From contig NZ_JALLPO010000025.1 of the NCBI RefSeq assembly GCF_023276435.1, positions 93,217-157,216 of the forward strand: 64,000 bases of DNA, in the 5' to 3' direction. Under the pieces are notes generated by a model. That model searched no databases, was not told the origin of the DNA, and saw nothing but the letters and a program-made list of their open reading frames with translations. Positions 15,586-23,528 of this stretch are shown here, piece after piece; position 1 is the stretch's first letter, and the number at the start of each line of letters is the position of its first letter. The DNA is from Sphaerisporangium perillae (lineage in GTDB: Bacteria; Actinomycetota; Actinomycetes; Streptosporangiales; Streptosporangiaceae). Position numbers and translations under genes: made by a program.

Positions 15586-18500
15586 TCAACGGCCATGGTG
15601 TGCGGGCTGGTCGATGCCGGCGCGGCGGCGGAAGGTCTCCACCAGGAGCTGCAGGCCGGGCCCTCGGGGGCGCCGCCCCGGCTGGATGTCCGCGGTGGTC
15701 ACCTTGGTCTCCTGGATGTCGGCGTTCGGGTCGAGCACGATGGACGTCAGCTCGTTCGCCGGGTCCCCGGTGACGACGCCGTTCGGCCCCCAGTGGTACG
15801 GCAGGCCGATCTGGTGGACGACGCGGCCGTCCATGTGGAGCGTCGGCATCCGGTCGGTCACCAGGACGCGGGCCTCGATCGCGCCCCGCGCGCTGATGAT
15901 CGTGGCCCAGCCGCCGTGCTCCAGCAGGCGCTCCTCGGCGAGTTCGGGCGACACCTCGCAGAACATCTCCGGCTGCAGTTCGGACAAGTGCGGCAACCAG
16001 CGGCTCATGCCTCCGGCGGTGAAGTGCTCGGTGAGCCGATAGGTGGTCACCACGTACGGATAGACCTCGCTGCCGGCCGGGTGGTAGCGGTTGCCGGGAC
16101 GGTCGTAGGTGATCCGGGCCGGGTTGCTGCGCTGCGCGGGGTACAGCAGGTTCTCGGCCGGGGTGTCCTGCGGCTCGTAGTGCACGGGCAACGGGCCGTC
16201 CATGAGCCCGGCCGGGGCGAACAGCCAGCCCTTGCCGTCGCCCTGCATGATGAACGGGTCGATTCCGGACAGCGCGTCGGCGCCCTTGGCGTCGTCCGGC
16301 GGCCGGTAGTGCGGCGGACGGTCCTCGATGAAGTCGGGCACGTCGTGCCCGGTCCACTTGCCCATCCCCTCGTCCCACCAGACGTACGCCTTGCGCGGGC
16401 TCCACGGGTTGCCATCCGGGTCGGCCGACGCGCGGTTGTACAGGGTGCGCCGGTTGAGCGGCCACGCCCAGGCCCATTCGCGGGACGTCCAGCTCTGCTC
16501 GGTGTGCGGCTTGCGGCGTGCCGCCTGGTTCACCCCGTCCGCGTACACCCCGCAGTAGATCCAGCAGCCGCAGCTGGTGGAGCCGTCGTCGCGCAGTTCG
16601 GCGTAGGCCGACAGGAGCCCCCCGTCGGGGCCGTACCCGTTGATCTCGCGCAGCACGGCGTCCGCGCTGGGCTCGGCGATGTCGCCCTCCACCGGGTAGT
16701 CCCAGGTCAGGTCGAGGACGGGCCGGTCGGCAGGGTCGGTGGACGCCCCCAGCCGCTCCCTGATGAGCCGGCCGAGATGGTAGACGAACCACAGGTCGCT
16801 GCGGCGGTCGCCGCTGGGCTGCACGGCGGCGTCGTGCCACTGGATGAGGCGGTTGGTGTTGGTGAACGTGCCGTCCTTCTCGGTGTGCGCGGCGGCGGGG
16901 AAGAAGAAGACCTCGGTGGCGATCCGGTCGGTGCTCAGCTCGCCGTTCTGGATCTCCTGGCCGTCCTTCCACCAGGTCGCCGACTCGATGAGCGAGAAGT
17001 CCCGCACCACGAGCCAGTCGAGGTTGGCCATGCCGAGCCGCTGCAACCGGGTGTTGGCCGATCCGACCGCGGGGTTCTGGCCGAACAGGAAGTAGCCCTT
17101 GCAGGTGCCGTCGAGCTGGGCCATCGTCGTGTCGTAGGTGCTGTGCGAGCCGGTCAGCCGGGGCAGGTGGCCGAAGCAGAAGTCGTTGCCGGGCGTCGCC
17201 GCGTCCCCGTAGTAGGCCTTGAGCAGGCTGACCACGTAGTTGCGCGCGTCGGCCCAGAAGCCCTTCTGGGTGCTGATGACGTCGACGAAGGTGTCCAGGT
17301 CCTCGTCGGAGTGCGCGAACGGCATGGGGATGTAGCCGGGCAGCAGGTTGTACAGGGTCGGGATGTCGCTCGACCCCTGGATGCTGGCGTGGCCGCGCAG
17401 CGCCATGATGCCGCCGCCCGGCCGCCCGATGTTGCCGAGCAGCATCTGCAGGATGCTCGCCGCCCGGATGTACTGCGTCCCGACCGTGTGCTGCGTCCAC
17501 CCCACCGCGTACGCGAAGGCGCTCGTGCGGTCGCGCCCGGAGTTCGAGGTCAGCGCGTCGCACACCCGCCTGAACAGCTCCGGCGGGATCCCGCACGTCT
17601 GATGCACGAACTCGGGGGTGTAGCGGGCGAAATGCCGCTTGAGGATCTGGTAGACGCACCTGGGGTCGGTGAGCGTCTCGTCCCGCTGCGGGTGCGCGTT
17701 GACGGGGGCGCCGCCGGAGCCGTGCGCCTCGCTGCGGCCGGGCATGTGGTACTCGGCCAGCCGCAGCCGCCGTCCCGACGCCGCCTGCACCCCCGGCCCC
17801 TTGTACTGCCAGGTGCCGACGTCGTACATGCGCCTGTCCGGGTCCCAGCCGGAGAAGACGCCGCCCAGGTCCTCGGTGTCGGCGTAGTCGTCGGTGATGA
17901 TGCTCGCGGCGTTGGTGTAGTTCATGACGTACTCACGGAAGTCCTTCCCCTCCGTCAGGACGTGGTTGATGATCGCCCCGAGGAAGGCGATGTCGGTGCC
18001 CGGGCGGATCGGCACGTACAGGTCGGCCAGCGCGCTCGTACGGCTGAAGCGCGGGTCGACGTGGATGATCGTGGCGCCGCGCAGCTTGGCCTCCATCACC
18101 CATTGGAAGCCCACCGGGTGCGCCTCGGCGAAGTTGGAGCCCTCGATGATGATGCAGTCGGAGAACTGCAGGTCCTGCATGAACGCCGTGGAGCCGCCCC
18201 TGCCGAAGGACGTGCCGAGGCCGGTCACCGTGGAGCTGTGGCAGACCCGCGCCTGGTTCTCCACCTGGACGACGCCGAGCCCGGTCATCAGCTTCTTGAT
18301 GAGGTAGTTCTCCTCGTTGTCCAGCGTGGCGCCGCCGAGGCTCGCGATGCCCAGCGTCCTTGCCACCCGCCTGCCGTCGCAGTACTCCTGCCAGGTCTCC
18401 CGCCGCGTGCTGACCACCCGGTCGGCGACCATGGCCATCGCCGTGTCCAGGTCGAGCTGCTCCCACTCCGTGCCGTACGGCCGGCGGTACAGCACCACGT

Positions 18501-18807
18501 GCTCGCGGCTGCGGCCGGTCGTGAGCTGGAGGGACGCCGCACCCTTGGGGCAGAGCCTGCCCCGGTTGATCGGAGAGTCGGGGTCTCCCTCGATCTGCAC
18601 GACCCTCTCGCCGGAGACGTAGACGTCCTGGGCGCAGCCGACGGCGCAGTAGGGGCAGACCGACTTCACCACGCGGTCGGCGGTGGCCGCCCGGGACCGC
18701 AACGCGTCGGTGCCGGGCGACCTTACCGCCGCTCCGAGCCCGCAGCGGTCAGGACCGGTGAGCTGCCGCAGCACCGGCCATCTCCCCAGGAACCCGCTCA
18801 TCCCCAT
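15586..18807 (-). CDS. fdhA: Formate dehydrogenase catalytic (alpha) subunit, molybdopterin/tungstopterin
   Basis: 1073 residues, the size of FdnG-type enzymes. Near the N-terminus CPYCAVGCAQDVYV plus GRLCPKG bind one 4Fe-4S cluster. The bis-MGD domain carries the active-site segment NQARVCHSSTVTGLGTSFGR; residue ~189 is Cys (codon TGC), not selenocysteine. IIEGSNFAEAHPVGFQWVME and DPRFSRTSALADLYVPIRPG are pterin-binding segments, and the C-terminal ~150 residues form the dinucleotide domain. It oxidises formate to CO2. ATG 18807 (or 18801) follows a G-rich ribosome site. Enteric homologues have a twin-arginine signal; none is seen here, so the subunit probably faces the cytoplasm. First gene of the operon. 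Confidence 0.93.
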   Translation of the reverse strand: MGMSGFLGRWPVLRQLTGPDRCGLGAAVRSPGTDALRSRAATADRVVKSVCPYCAVGCAQDVYVSGERVVQIEGDPDSPINRGRLCPKGAASLQLTTGRSREHVVLYRRPYGTEWEQLDLDTAMAMVADRVVSTRRETWQEYCDGRRVARTLGIASLGGATLDNEENYLIKKLMTGLGVVQVENQARVCHSSTVTGLGTSFGRGGSTAFMQDLQFSDCIIIEGSNFAEAHPVGFQWVMEAKLRGATIIHVDPRFSRTSALADLYVPIRPGTDIAFLGAIINHVLTEGKDFREYVMNYTNAASIITDDYADTEDLGGVFSGWDPDRRMYDVGTWQYKGPGVQAASGRRLRLAEYHMPGRSEAHGSGGAPVNAHPQRDETLTDPRCVYQILKRHFARYTPEFVHQTCGIPPELFRRVCDALTSNSGRDRTSAFAYAVGWTQHTVGTQYIRAASILQMLLGNIGRPGGGIMALRGHASIQGSSDIPTLYNLLPGYIPMPFAHSDEDLDTFVDVISTQKGFWADARNYVVSLLKAYYGDAATPGNDFCFGHLPRLTGSHSTYDTTMAQLDGTCKGYFLFGQNPAVGSANTRLQRLGMANLDWLVVRDFSLIESATWWKDGQEIQNGELSTDRIATEVFFFPAAAHTEKDGTFTNTNRLIQWHDAAVQPSGDRRSDLWFVYHLGRLIRERLGASTDPADRPVLDLTWDYPVEGDIAEPSADAVLREINGYGPDGGLLSAYAELRDDGSTSCGCWIYCGVYADGVNQAARRKPHTEQSWTSREWAWAWPLNRRTLYNRASADPDGNPWSPRKAYVWWDEGMGKWTGHDVPDFIEDRPPHYRPPDDAKGADALSGIDPFIMQGDGKGWLFAPAGLMDGPLPVHYEPQDTPAENLLYPAQRSNPARITYDRPGNRYHPAGSEVYPYVVTTYRLTEHFTAGGMSRWLPHLSELQPEMFCEVSPELAEERLLEHGGWATIISARGAIEARVLVTDRMPTLHMDGRVVHQIGLPYHWGPNGVVTGDPANELTSIVLDPNADIQETKVTTADIQPGRRPRGPGLQLLVETFRRRAGIDQPAHHGR

Positions 18808-18835
18808 ATCGCCCCCCGCCGACTGGTCACCAGGC

Positions 18836-19076
18836 GAACTCACATGCTCGGGGGGCTCATGCGCTTCCTGCCCGTTCCTCCCCCACGGGGCGGATTCCCA
18901 ACCTCCGATCTCCGGGACCGGCCATCGCCAGGCAGCACCCATCAGGCCACGTCCGCCTGATTAGCCCGTCAGACGGCGTCCGCCAGACGGTGTCCGTCAG
19001 GCGGTGTCCGTCAGGCGTGGGCCGTCAGGTGGAGTCGCCGTACGGGCTGCGGCCGGAGGCGACGGCGGACAGCATC
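18836..19076. repeat. Direct repeat copy 1 at left edge of island (241 nt)
   Basis: Nearly identical to 29449-29660. Both begin GAACTCACATGCTCGGGGGG and end GGCGGACAGCATC; between them copy 1 has extra GTC(A/C)GACGG-type units, which explains its greater length, and a few substitutions. The right part of each copy encodes the C-terminus of the isocitrate lyase/PEP mutase gene, intact only at copy 2. One strand of the left part can be read as GGWESAPWGRNGQEAHEPPE in both copies. The repeats bound a 10.4-kb block of foreign character. Confidence 0.9.
19025..19076 (-). pseudogene. 3' scar of isocitrate lyase/PEP mutase gene
   Basis: Encodes only the last 16-17 residues, ending VASGRSPYGDST, matching the true gene at 29609-30406 with one conservative change. 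Upstream of it the sequence switches abruptly to the acyl-CoA ligase fragment. It marks the recombination junction. Confidence 0.75.
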
Positions 19077-19175
19077 TAGGTCCTCAACGGACCACCGGTG
19101 CAGCATGGAATGGTCGTCGAAGCGAATCCCGCGCTGGGCCGCGAGCCAGTCGCAGAAGTGGTCCAGCCTGCTCAC
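19077..19175 (-). pseudogene. 5' fragment of acetoacetyl-CoA synthetase-like ligase
   Basis: GTG 19175 overlaps the HAD gene stop (GTGA), as elsewhere in the operon. About 33 residues follow. LDHFCDWLAAQRGIRFDDHS and HRWSVEDLDAV match the N-terminal cap of acetoacetyl-CoA synthetases and related AMP-forming ligases of ~650 residues (typical pattern RFxxWLxxxRGxxFxDYxxLxxWSVxDLxxFW). The reading then runs into the repeat and ends after about 18 foreign residues. All catalytic motifs are gone, so it is inactive. It shows that the operon once ended with a ligase making a CoA thioester from a beta-keto acid or similar acid. Confidence 0.65.
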
Positions 19176-20056
19176 GCAACCTCCCCATCGTTCCGACGCA
19201 GACCGGGCCATAGTGCTATCAACTCGTCCAGGCCCGCCACAACGAGGTCAGGGCGGTCACCCTCCGGGGCGCCGACGACGTCCTCGGCGCGGTGTGTGCC
19301 GGTGGTGACCAGCACCGCCACCGCGCCGGCGGCCTTGGCCATGCGGGACTCGAGCGTGAGGTCGTCGCCGACGGTGAGCACTTCGGACGGCGCGACGCTG
19401 AGCCTGCGCGCGGCGATCTCCATCGCGGTGGGAGATGGCTTGCCGAGCACCTCGTAGGAGGTCCCGGTGACGTGCCGGAGCCCGCTGGCGATGAAACCGC
19501 TGAGACCGGCCACTGGCCTGCCTCTTGAGGCGAAGCGGCGGGCGTCACTGGTGACCAGTAGCTCCGCGCCGTCCCACAACGCCTCCGCCGCCCGCTGCAA
19601 CCGGTCGCGGGTGAAGGCCGTGTCCCAGCCGATGACCACGGCGGCGACCTGGCCGTCGTGCGAGTGGTCGACCACCTGCACGCCTTCCTCGATGAGCACG
19701 TCGACCAGGCCTGGGCCACCGAACGCGAGCACCAGTTGGTCGCCGAACCGCTTGCGCACCACCTCCGCCGCGACCACCGACGGGGTCAGTACCTCGGCGA
19801 CGTTGACGTCGATGCCGAGCCCGCGCAACGTCTCGGAGATCGCGGCAGGAGTCTTACTGGACGCGTTCGTGAAGGCCACCAGTGACCGGCCGCTGTGGCG
19901 TACAGCGCGCACCAGTTCGACCGCCCCGGGCAGCGCGAATCCGGTGTAGTTGGAGTGCGGGTCGAACAGCGCGAGGCACCCGTCGATGTCGAAGACGACA
20001 CCACGCACCGCGGCCAGCCGGCCGGCCAGTTCCTCGGTCACGACCGTGGCCGTCAT
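19172..20056 (-). CDS. HAD-IIA phosphatase (NagD/PGP-like)
   Basis: 294 residues. HAD motifs are complete: FDIDGCLALFD (nucleophile and general acid Asp) near residue 22, VAFTNASSKT (motif II), GKPSPTAMEIAARR (motif III Lys) and LTVGDDLTLE (motif IV). The type IIA cap lies between II and III. Relatives dephosphorylate small phosphates such as phosphoglycolate, pyridoxal phosphate or nitrophenyl phosphate. Its ATG overlaps the stop of the carboxyltransferase gene (ATGA), so it belongs to the island operon. It might remove phosphate from a dead-end or intermediate made by the split phosphotransferase; this role is inferred. Confidence 0.85.
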   Translation of the reverse strand: MTATVVTEELAGRLAAVRGVVFDIDGCLALFDPHSNYTGFALPGAVELVRAVRHSGRSLVAFTNASSKTPAAISETLRGLGIDVNVAEVLTPSVVAAEVVRKRFGDQLVLAFGGPGLVDVLIEEGVQVVDHSHDGQVAAVVIGWDTAFTRDRLQRAAEALWDGAELLVTSDARRFASRGRPVAGLSGFIASGLRHVTGTSYEVLGKPSPTAMEIAARRLSVAPSEVLTVGDDLTLESRMAKAAGAVAVLVTTGTHRAEDVVGAPEGDRPDLVVAGLDELIALWPGLRRNDGEVA

Positions 20057-21567
20057 TGCGACTCCGTCCTGCGCGATAGCGTTACCGACTCGTCCCCGCG
20101 CGTGAGGTGCAGTGAACGCCAGCGCGGCAGCGCGGTCACCGCGTCGAGAAAGTCCATCAGGGACGCGACCGGCTTCGCGGGGCGCCAGGCGGATGCCGGA
20201 CCAGCCGCGTCCATGGCGTCGAGCTGATCGCCGGGCAGTACGGACCGCAGCACAACGTCCCCATCGTTCACGTCCCGGCCAAGCGTGGCGCGCACCTGCT
20301 CGCGCAGCTGGTCGATCGACGGTTCCGGGCGCGGCTGGTTCAGTTCGCGGGTACGCGGCGAGGACTCCACGCGCTCGCGGATCTCGTCGGCGATCGGCGC
20401 GACGGGGGTGCCGAAGTGGCCGAGCACATAGCGGATGATCTCGTCCGGCAGGCGGCTCCACCGCTCACCGCCACCTCGGGTGGCCACCACGTTGAGTACG
20501 GCCTGTGTGCCGACGAACTGGCTGTACGGGGTGACCATGATCGGGTAGCCGAGCTCGGCCCGGACCCGGGAGACCTCCTCGAGGACCTCGGGGAGTGCCT
20601 CGGACATCCTGACCTCGGCTAGTTGCCTGCGCAGGGTGCCCATCATCCCGCCGGGCACCTGGTGGGCGTGGTAGCTCAGGTCGTACTCGGTTGGCCGGCC
20701 GGGTTCGAGGCCCTGTGTCCGGGCGATCGTCGCGATGATCTCCTCGGCCTGGGCCACCGCGTCGAGATCCACGTCGGTCGCGATGCCCACGGTGCCCAGA
20801 TTCGACACCAGCCGTGTGAGCGAAGGCTGGCTGGTGCCGTTGGCCAGCGCGCCGATCGCGGTGTGCAGCACTTCGACACCGAGCTGTGCCGCGAGCACGT
20901 AGACCTGTGGCGCGACGCCGGTGGTGCAGTGGCTGTGCAGTTCGAGCGTTTTGGCGCCCGCGGCGTCCTTGAGTTCGGGGATCAGCGTGGCGGTCCGTTC
21001 GACCGTCAGCAGCCCGCCGGGGTCCTTGAGGTAGACGGCGTCGACCGCGCCATCGCCGGCGAGCACGGACGCGGCCTTGCGGTAGATGTCGTCGGTGTGC
21101 ACAGGGCTTTCGGTGAACGTCACCGCGGCCACGACCTGCTCGACGCCCTCCTCTTTGGCCACGCGCGCCACCGCGAGCGCGGCGCCCGTGTCGTTCATCG
21201 GCTCGGCGATCTGGATGCGGCGCAGCCCGGACTCGGCGAGACACCGCAATGCCAGGCGCATCAGCGCCTCCGGCGAGCGATCCCACGACATGAAGCGCAT
21301 GCCGGTAGTGATCAGCGACAGCGGCGTCTCCGGAACCACCGCGCGCATCCGTCGGATGCGCTCCCACGGGTTCTCCTTGTGCCAGCGCACACCGACGGAC
21401 AAGTGCGTCGACGAGGTGAAGTCCAGGGCGTGAAAGCCTGCCCGTTCGAGCGCGGGGCCCAGCGCCTCCACCATGCCTGTGGTCAGCCCCGTGGCGCCCC
21501 AGAGGCTCTGATTGCCGTCGCGAGTACTGGTGTCGACGATGCGGACTCGTCGCTCGGGAGCCTTCAC
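20053..21567 (-). CDS. Biotin-dependent carboxyltransferase subunit (OadA/PycB-like, divergent)
   Basis: 504 residues. A DRE-TIM barrel: VDTSTRDGNQSLWG opens it (pyruvate carboxylase has LRDAHQS), LELHSHCTTG near 207 gives the metal-binding HxH, YLKDPGGLLT near 182 corresponds to VKDMAGLL, and LANGTSQPSLT near 243 corresponds to the conserved TSQP. The segment that holds the pyruvate-binding Arg in OadA (LLRGQN) reads LITTGMR here. The last ~180 residues resemble the PYC/OADA conserved domain. There is no biotinyl domain, since BCCP is a separate gene. It should transfer CO2 from carboxybiotin to an enolisable substrate that is probably not pyruvate. It overlaps both neighbours by 4 nt. Confidence 0.8.
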   Translation of the reverse strand: MKAPERRVRIVDTSTRDGNQSLWGATGLTTGMVEALGPALERAGFHALDFTSSTHLSVGVRWHKENPWERIRRMRAVVPETPLSLITTGMRFMSWDRSPEALMRLALRCLAESGLRRIQIAEPMNDTGAALAVARVAKEEGVEQVVAAVTFTESPVHTDDIYRKAASVLAGDGAVDAVYLKDPGGLLTVERTATLIPELKDAAGAKTLELHSHCTTGVAPQVYVLAAQLGVEVLHTAIGALANGTSQPSLTRLVSNLGTVGIATDVDLDAVAQAEEIIATIARTQGLEPGRPTEYDLSYHAHQVPGGMMGTLRRQLAEVRMSEALPEVLEEVSRVRAELGYPIMVTPYSQFVGTQAVLNVVATRGGGERWSRLPDEIIRYVLGHFGTPVAPIADEIRERVESSPRTRELNQPRPEPSIDQLREQVRATLGRDVNDGDVVLRSVLPGDQLDAMDAAGPASAWRPAKPVASLMDFLDAVTALPRWRSLHLTRGDESVTLSRRTESQ

Positions 21568-22952
21568 GCGGCGTGCCCCTTCGATACGGTGCCGGAAGCC
21601 GAGGCCGGCGGCCAGACCGTGTCCAGCCAGCGCGTCTCCACGGCTGAGGCGCGGAAATCGGGATGCGCGAGGACGAACTCGTGCAACGGCGCGGTGGTAG
21701 TGACCCCGTTGATCTCGGTGGCGCGGACCGCGGCCAGCATCGCGTCGATCGCTTCGACACGGTTGCGTGCGCGGACGATCACTTTTCCCAGAAGGCTGTC
21801 GTAATAGGGCGGGAGGAGATAGCCCTCGTAGACGTGGCTTTCGATCCGAATCCCCGGCCCGCGTGGGAACGTCACCCGTGTGATGCGGCCCGGCGCGGGC
21901 CGGAAGCCCGCGTATGGGTCCTCGGCGTTGAGCCGGCACTCGAGCACGTGCACCGCCGGTTCGGGAGGGTCATCAGGCAGCCCGTGCGGCTCCCCGAGCG
22001 CCAGGCGCAGCTGCGCGGCGACCAGGTCCACGCCGTAGGCCTCCTCGGTCACCGGGTGCTCGACCTGGATCCTGGCGTTCATCTCGAGGAAGACGATGGT
22101 CTGCGGGTCCGCTGTGGACTCGGTGTCGAGCACGAACTCGACGGTGCCCGCGCCGCGGTAGCGCAACTGCTCGACCAGGCGCGCCGCGCTCGTGCGCAGC
22201 AGGTCGCGCGTGGCGAGGCTCAGGCCCGGCGCCGGGCACTCCTCGATCAGCTTCTGATGCCGGCGCTGTACGGAACAGTCACGCTCCCCGAGCACGGCGA
22301 CCCCGCCCTCGCCATCGCCGAAGACCTGCACCTCGACATGGCGCGCCGCGGCATAGAAGCGTTCCAGGTACAGCGCCCCGTTGCCGAAACCGGCCTGCGC
22401 CTCCGCCGCGGCGACGGGAAGCACCTTGACCAGCTCCGACTCGTCGCGCACGAGCGTGATGCCCCGGCCGCCACCGCCGTGAACGGCCTTGACCAGCAAG
22501 GGGAATCCAATCTCGCGGGCAGCGCGAACGGCGGAGGTCTCATCCAACACCACCGCGCCCGGCGCCACCGGAACCCCCGCCTTCTCCGCCACGGCCCGTG
22601 CGGAGGCCTTGTCCCCCACTGCGCGCAGCGAGTCCGGCCGTGGGCCTACGAACGCGATGCCGTTGTCTTCGCAGGCCTCCGCGAGGGCAGGCTGCTCGCT
22701 GAGAAAGCCGTAGCCGGGGTGGAGCAGGGTCGCGCCCGTGGCGAGCGCGGCCTCGACCATGAGCTCTGCCCGCAAGTAGGACGATGGTGCGGGCGCAGGG
22801 CCGACGCATATGGCGCGGTCGGCCAACTGGGCGGCAAGCGAGTCACGGTCGGCATCGCTCACCGCGACCACCGGCGTGAGCCCGAGCCTGCGGCACGCCG
22901 CCACGACGCGGACGGCGATCTCGCCACGATTGGCGATCAGCACCGCGGTCAC
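21564..22952 (-). CDS. Biotin carboxylase subunit
   Basis: 462 residues, the size of AccC. ATP-grasp landmarks: VLIANRGEIAVRVVAACRRL at the start, HPGYGFLSEQ, the glycine-rich ATP loop KAVHGGGGRGITLV near 165, GERDCSVQRRHQKLIEE, and EMNARIQVEHPVTE near 297 with the catalytic Glu and Arg. The C-terminal AGFRPAPGRITRVTFP is also typical. It carboxylates BCCP with bicarbonate and ATP. GTG 22952 overlaps the BCCP stop (GTGA), and its own stop overlaps the carboxyltransferase GTG. A housekeeping acyl-CoA carboxylase role is unlikely given the dedicated neighbours. Confidence 0.93.
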   Translation of the reverse strand: MTAVLIANRGEIAVRVVAACRRLGLTPVVAVSDADRDSLAAQLADRAICVGPAPAPSSYLRAELMVEAALATGATLLHPGYGFLSEQPALAEACEDNGIAFVGPRPDSLRAVGDKASARAVAEKAGVPVAPGAVVLDETSAVRAAREIGFPLLVKAVHGGGGRGITLVRDESELVKVLPVAAAEAQAGFGNGALYLERFYAAARHVEVQVFGDGEGGVAVLGERDCSVQRRHQKLIEECPAPGLSLATRDLLRTSAARLVEQLRYRGAGTVEFVLDTESTADPQTIVFLEMNARIQVEHPVTEEAYGVDLVAAQLRLALGEPHGLPDDPPEPAVHVLECRLNAEDPYAGFRPAPGRITRVTFPRGPGIRIESHVYEGYLLPPYYDSLLGKVIVRARNRVEAIDAMLAAVRATEINGVTTTAPLHEFVLAHPDFRASAVETRWLDTVWPPASASGTVSKGHAA

Positions 22953-23527
22953 CGCGTCACCTCGTCCGGTGCCACGTCCGGTGCCACGCGGAAGAGCACC
23001 TGGCCGAACTCCACCAGATCGCCGTCGGAGGCCACGACCTCGACGACACGACCGGAGGTATTGGCGCTGACAGGATTCATCAACTTCATCACCTCCACAA
23101 TCGCGACCGTGGTGTCGGCGGCGACCGTGCTGCCGACCTCCACGAAGGGCTCGACGTCCGGCGACGGCTTGCTGTAGAAGGTGCCCAGTATGGGCGCGGT
23201 GATCTCCACAAGGTCCGATGAGAGCGTTGCGGAGTGTGGTCGCGGTGTGGCGGTGGCCGTGGGTTCCGGCGCATCGGTGGGTACTGGTGCGGCCGCAGGT
23301 GCTGGTGCCGCTGTGGGTACTGGCGGCTCCGCGGAGGCCCGCGGGCGCGCCGCGGGAGCTTGTTCGGTGAAGGCGTCCGGTGTGGTCGACATTCTCAGCC
23401 GGAAGCCGGGCATCTGAAGGTCCACGTCGGCGAAGGTCCCGGCGTCGAGCTTCGCGACGAGCTCGGCGATTTCCGCCCACGTGGGCAGGTCCTGCTCCGG
23501 GGAGGAGGTCGGGTTGGCGGCGGCCAT
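22949..23527 (-). CDS. Biotin carboxyl carrier protein
   Basis: 192 residues. An N-terminal ~45-residue helical part (WAEIAELVAKLDAGTFADVD), a ~55-residue Ala/Pro/Thr-rich flexible linker, then a biotinyl domain (APILGTFYSKPSPDVEPFV ... VEVMKLMN) with the biotinylated Lys near residue 146. The layout is that of AccB. It shuttles carboxybiotin between the biotin carboxylase and the carboxyltransferase of this operon. The ATG is 1 nt beyond the stop of the ATP-grasp gene, and the stop overlaps the biotin carboxylase start. Confidence 0.93.
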   Translation of the reverse strand: MAAANPTSSPEQDLPTWAEIAELVAKLDAGTFADVDLQMPGFRLRMSTTPDAFTEQAPAARPRASAEPPVPTAAPAPAAAPVPTDAPEPTATATPRPHSATLSSDLVEITAPILGTFYSKPSPDVEPFVEVGSTVAADTTVAIVEVMKLMNPVSANTSGRVVEVVASDGDLVEFGQVLFRVAPDVAPDEVTR

Positions 23528-23528
23528 G

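Noticed and set aside
18241..18243. Selenocysteine at the formate dehydrogenase active site
   Set aside because: The codon is TGC (Cys), not TGA.
15409..18960. Long plus-strand open frame antisense to fdhA (over 1100 codons)
   Set aside because: The reverse strand encodes a clear formate dehydrogenase with all motifs; the opposite frame is a by-product of high G+C third positions and has no family motif.
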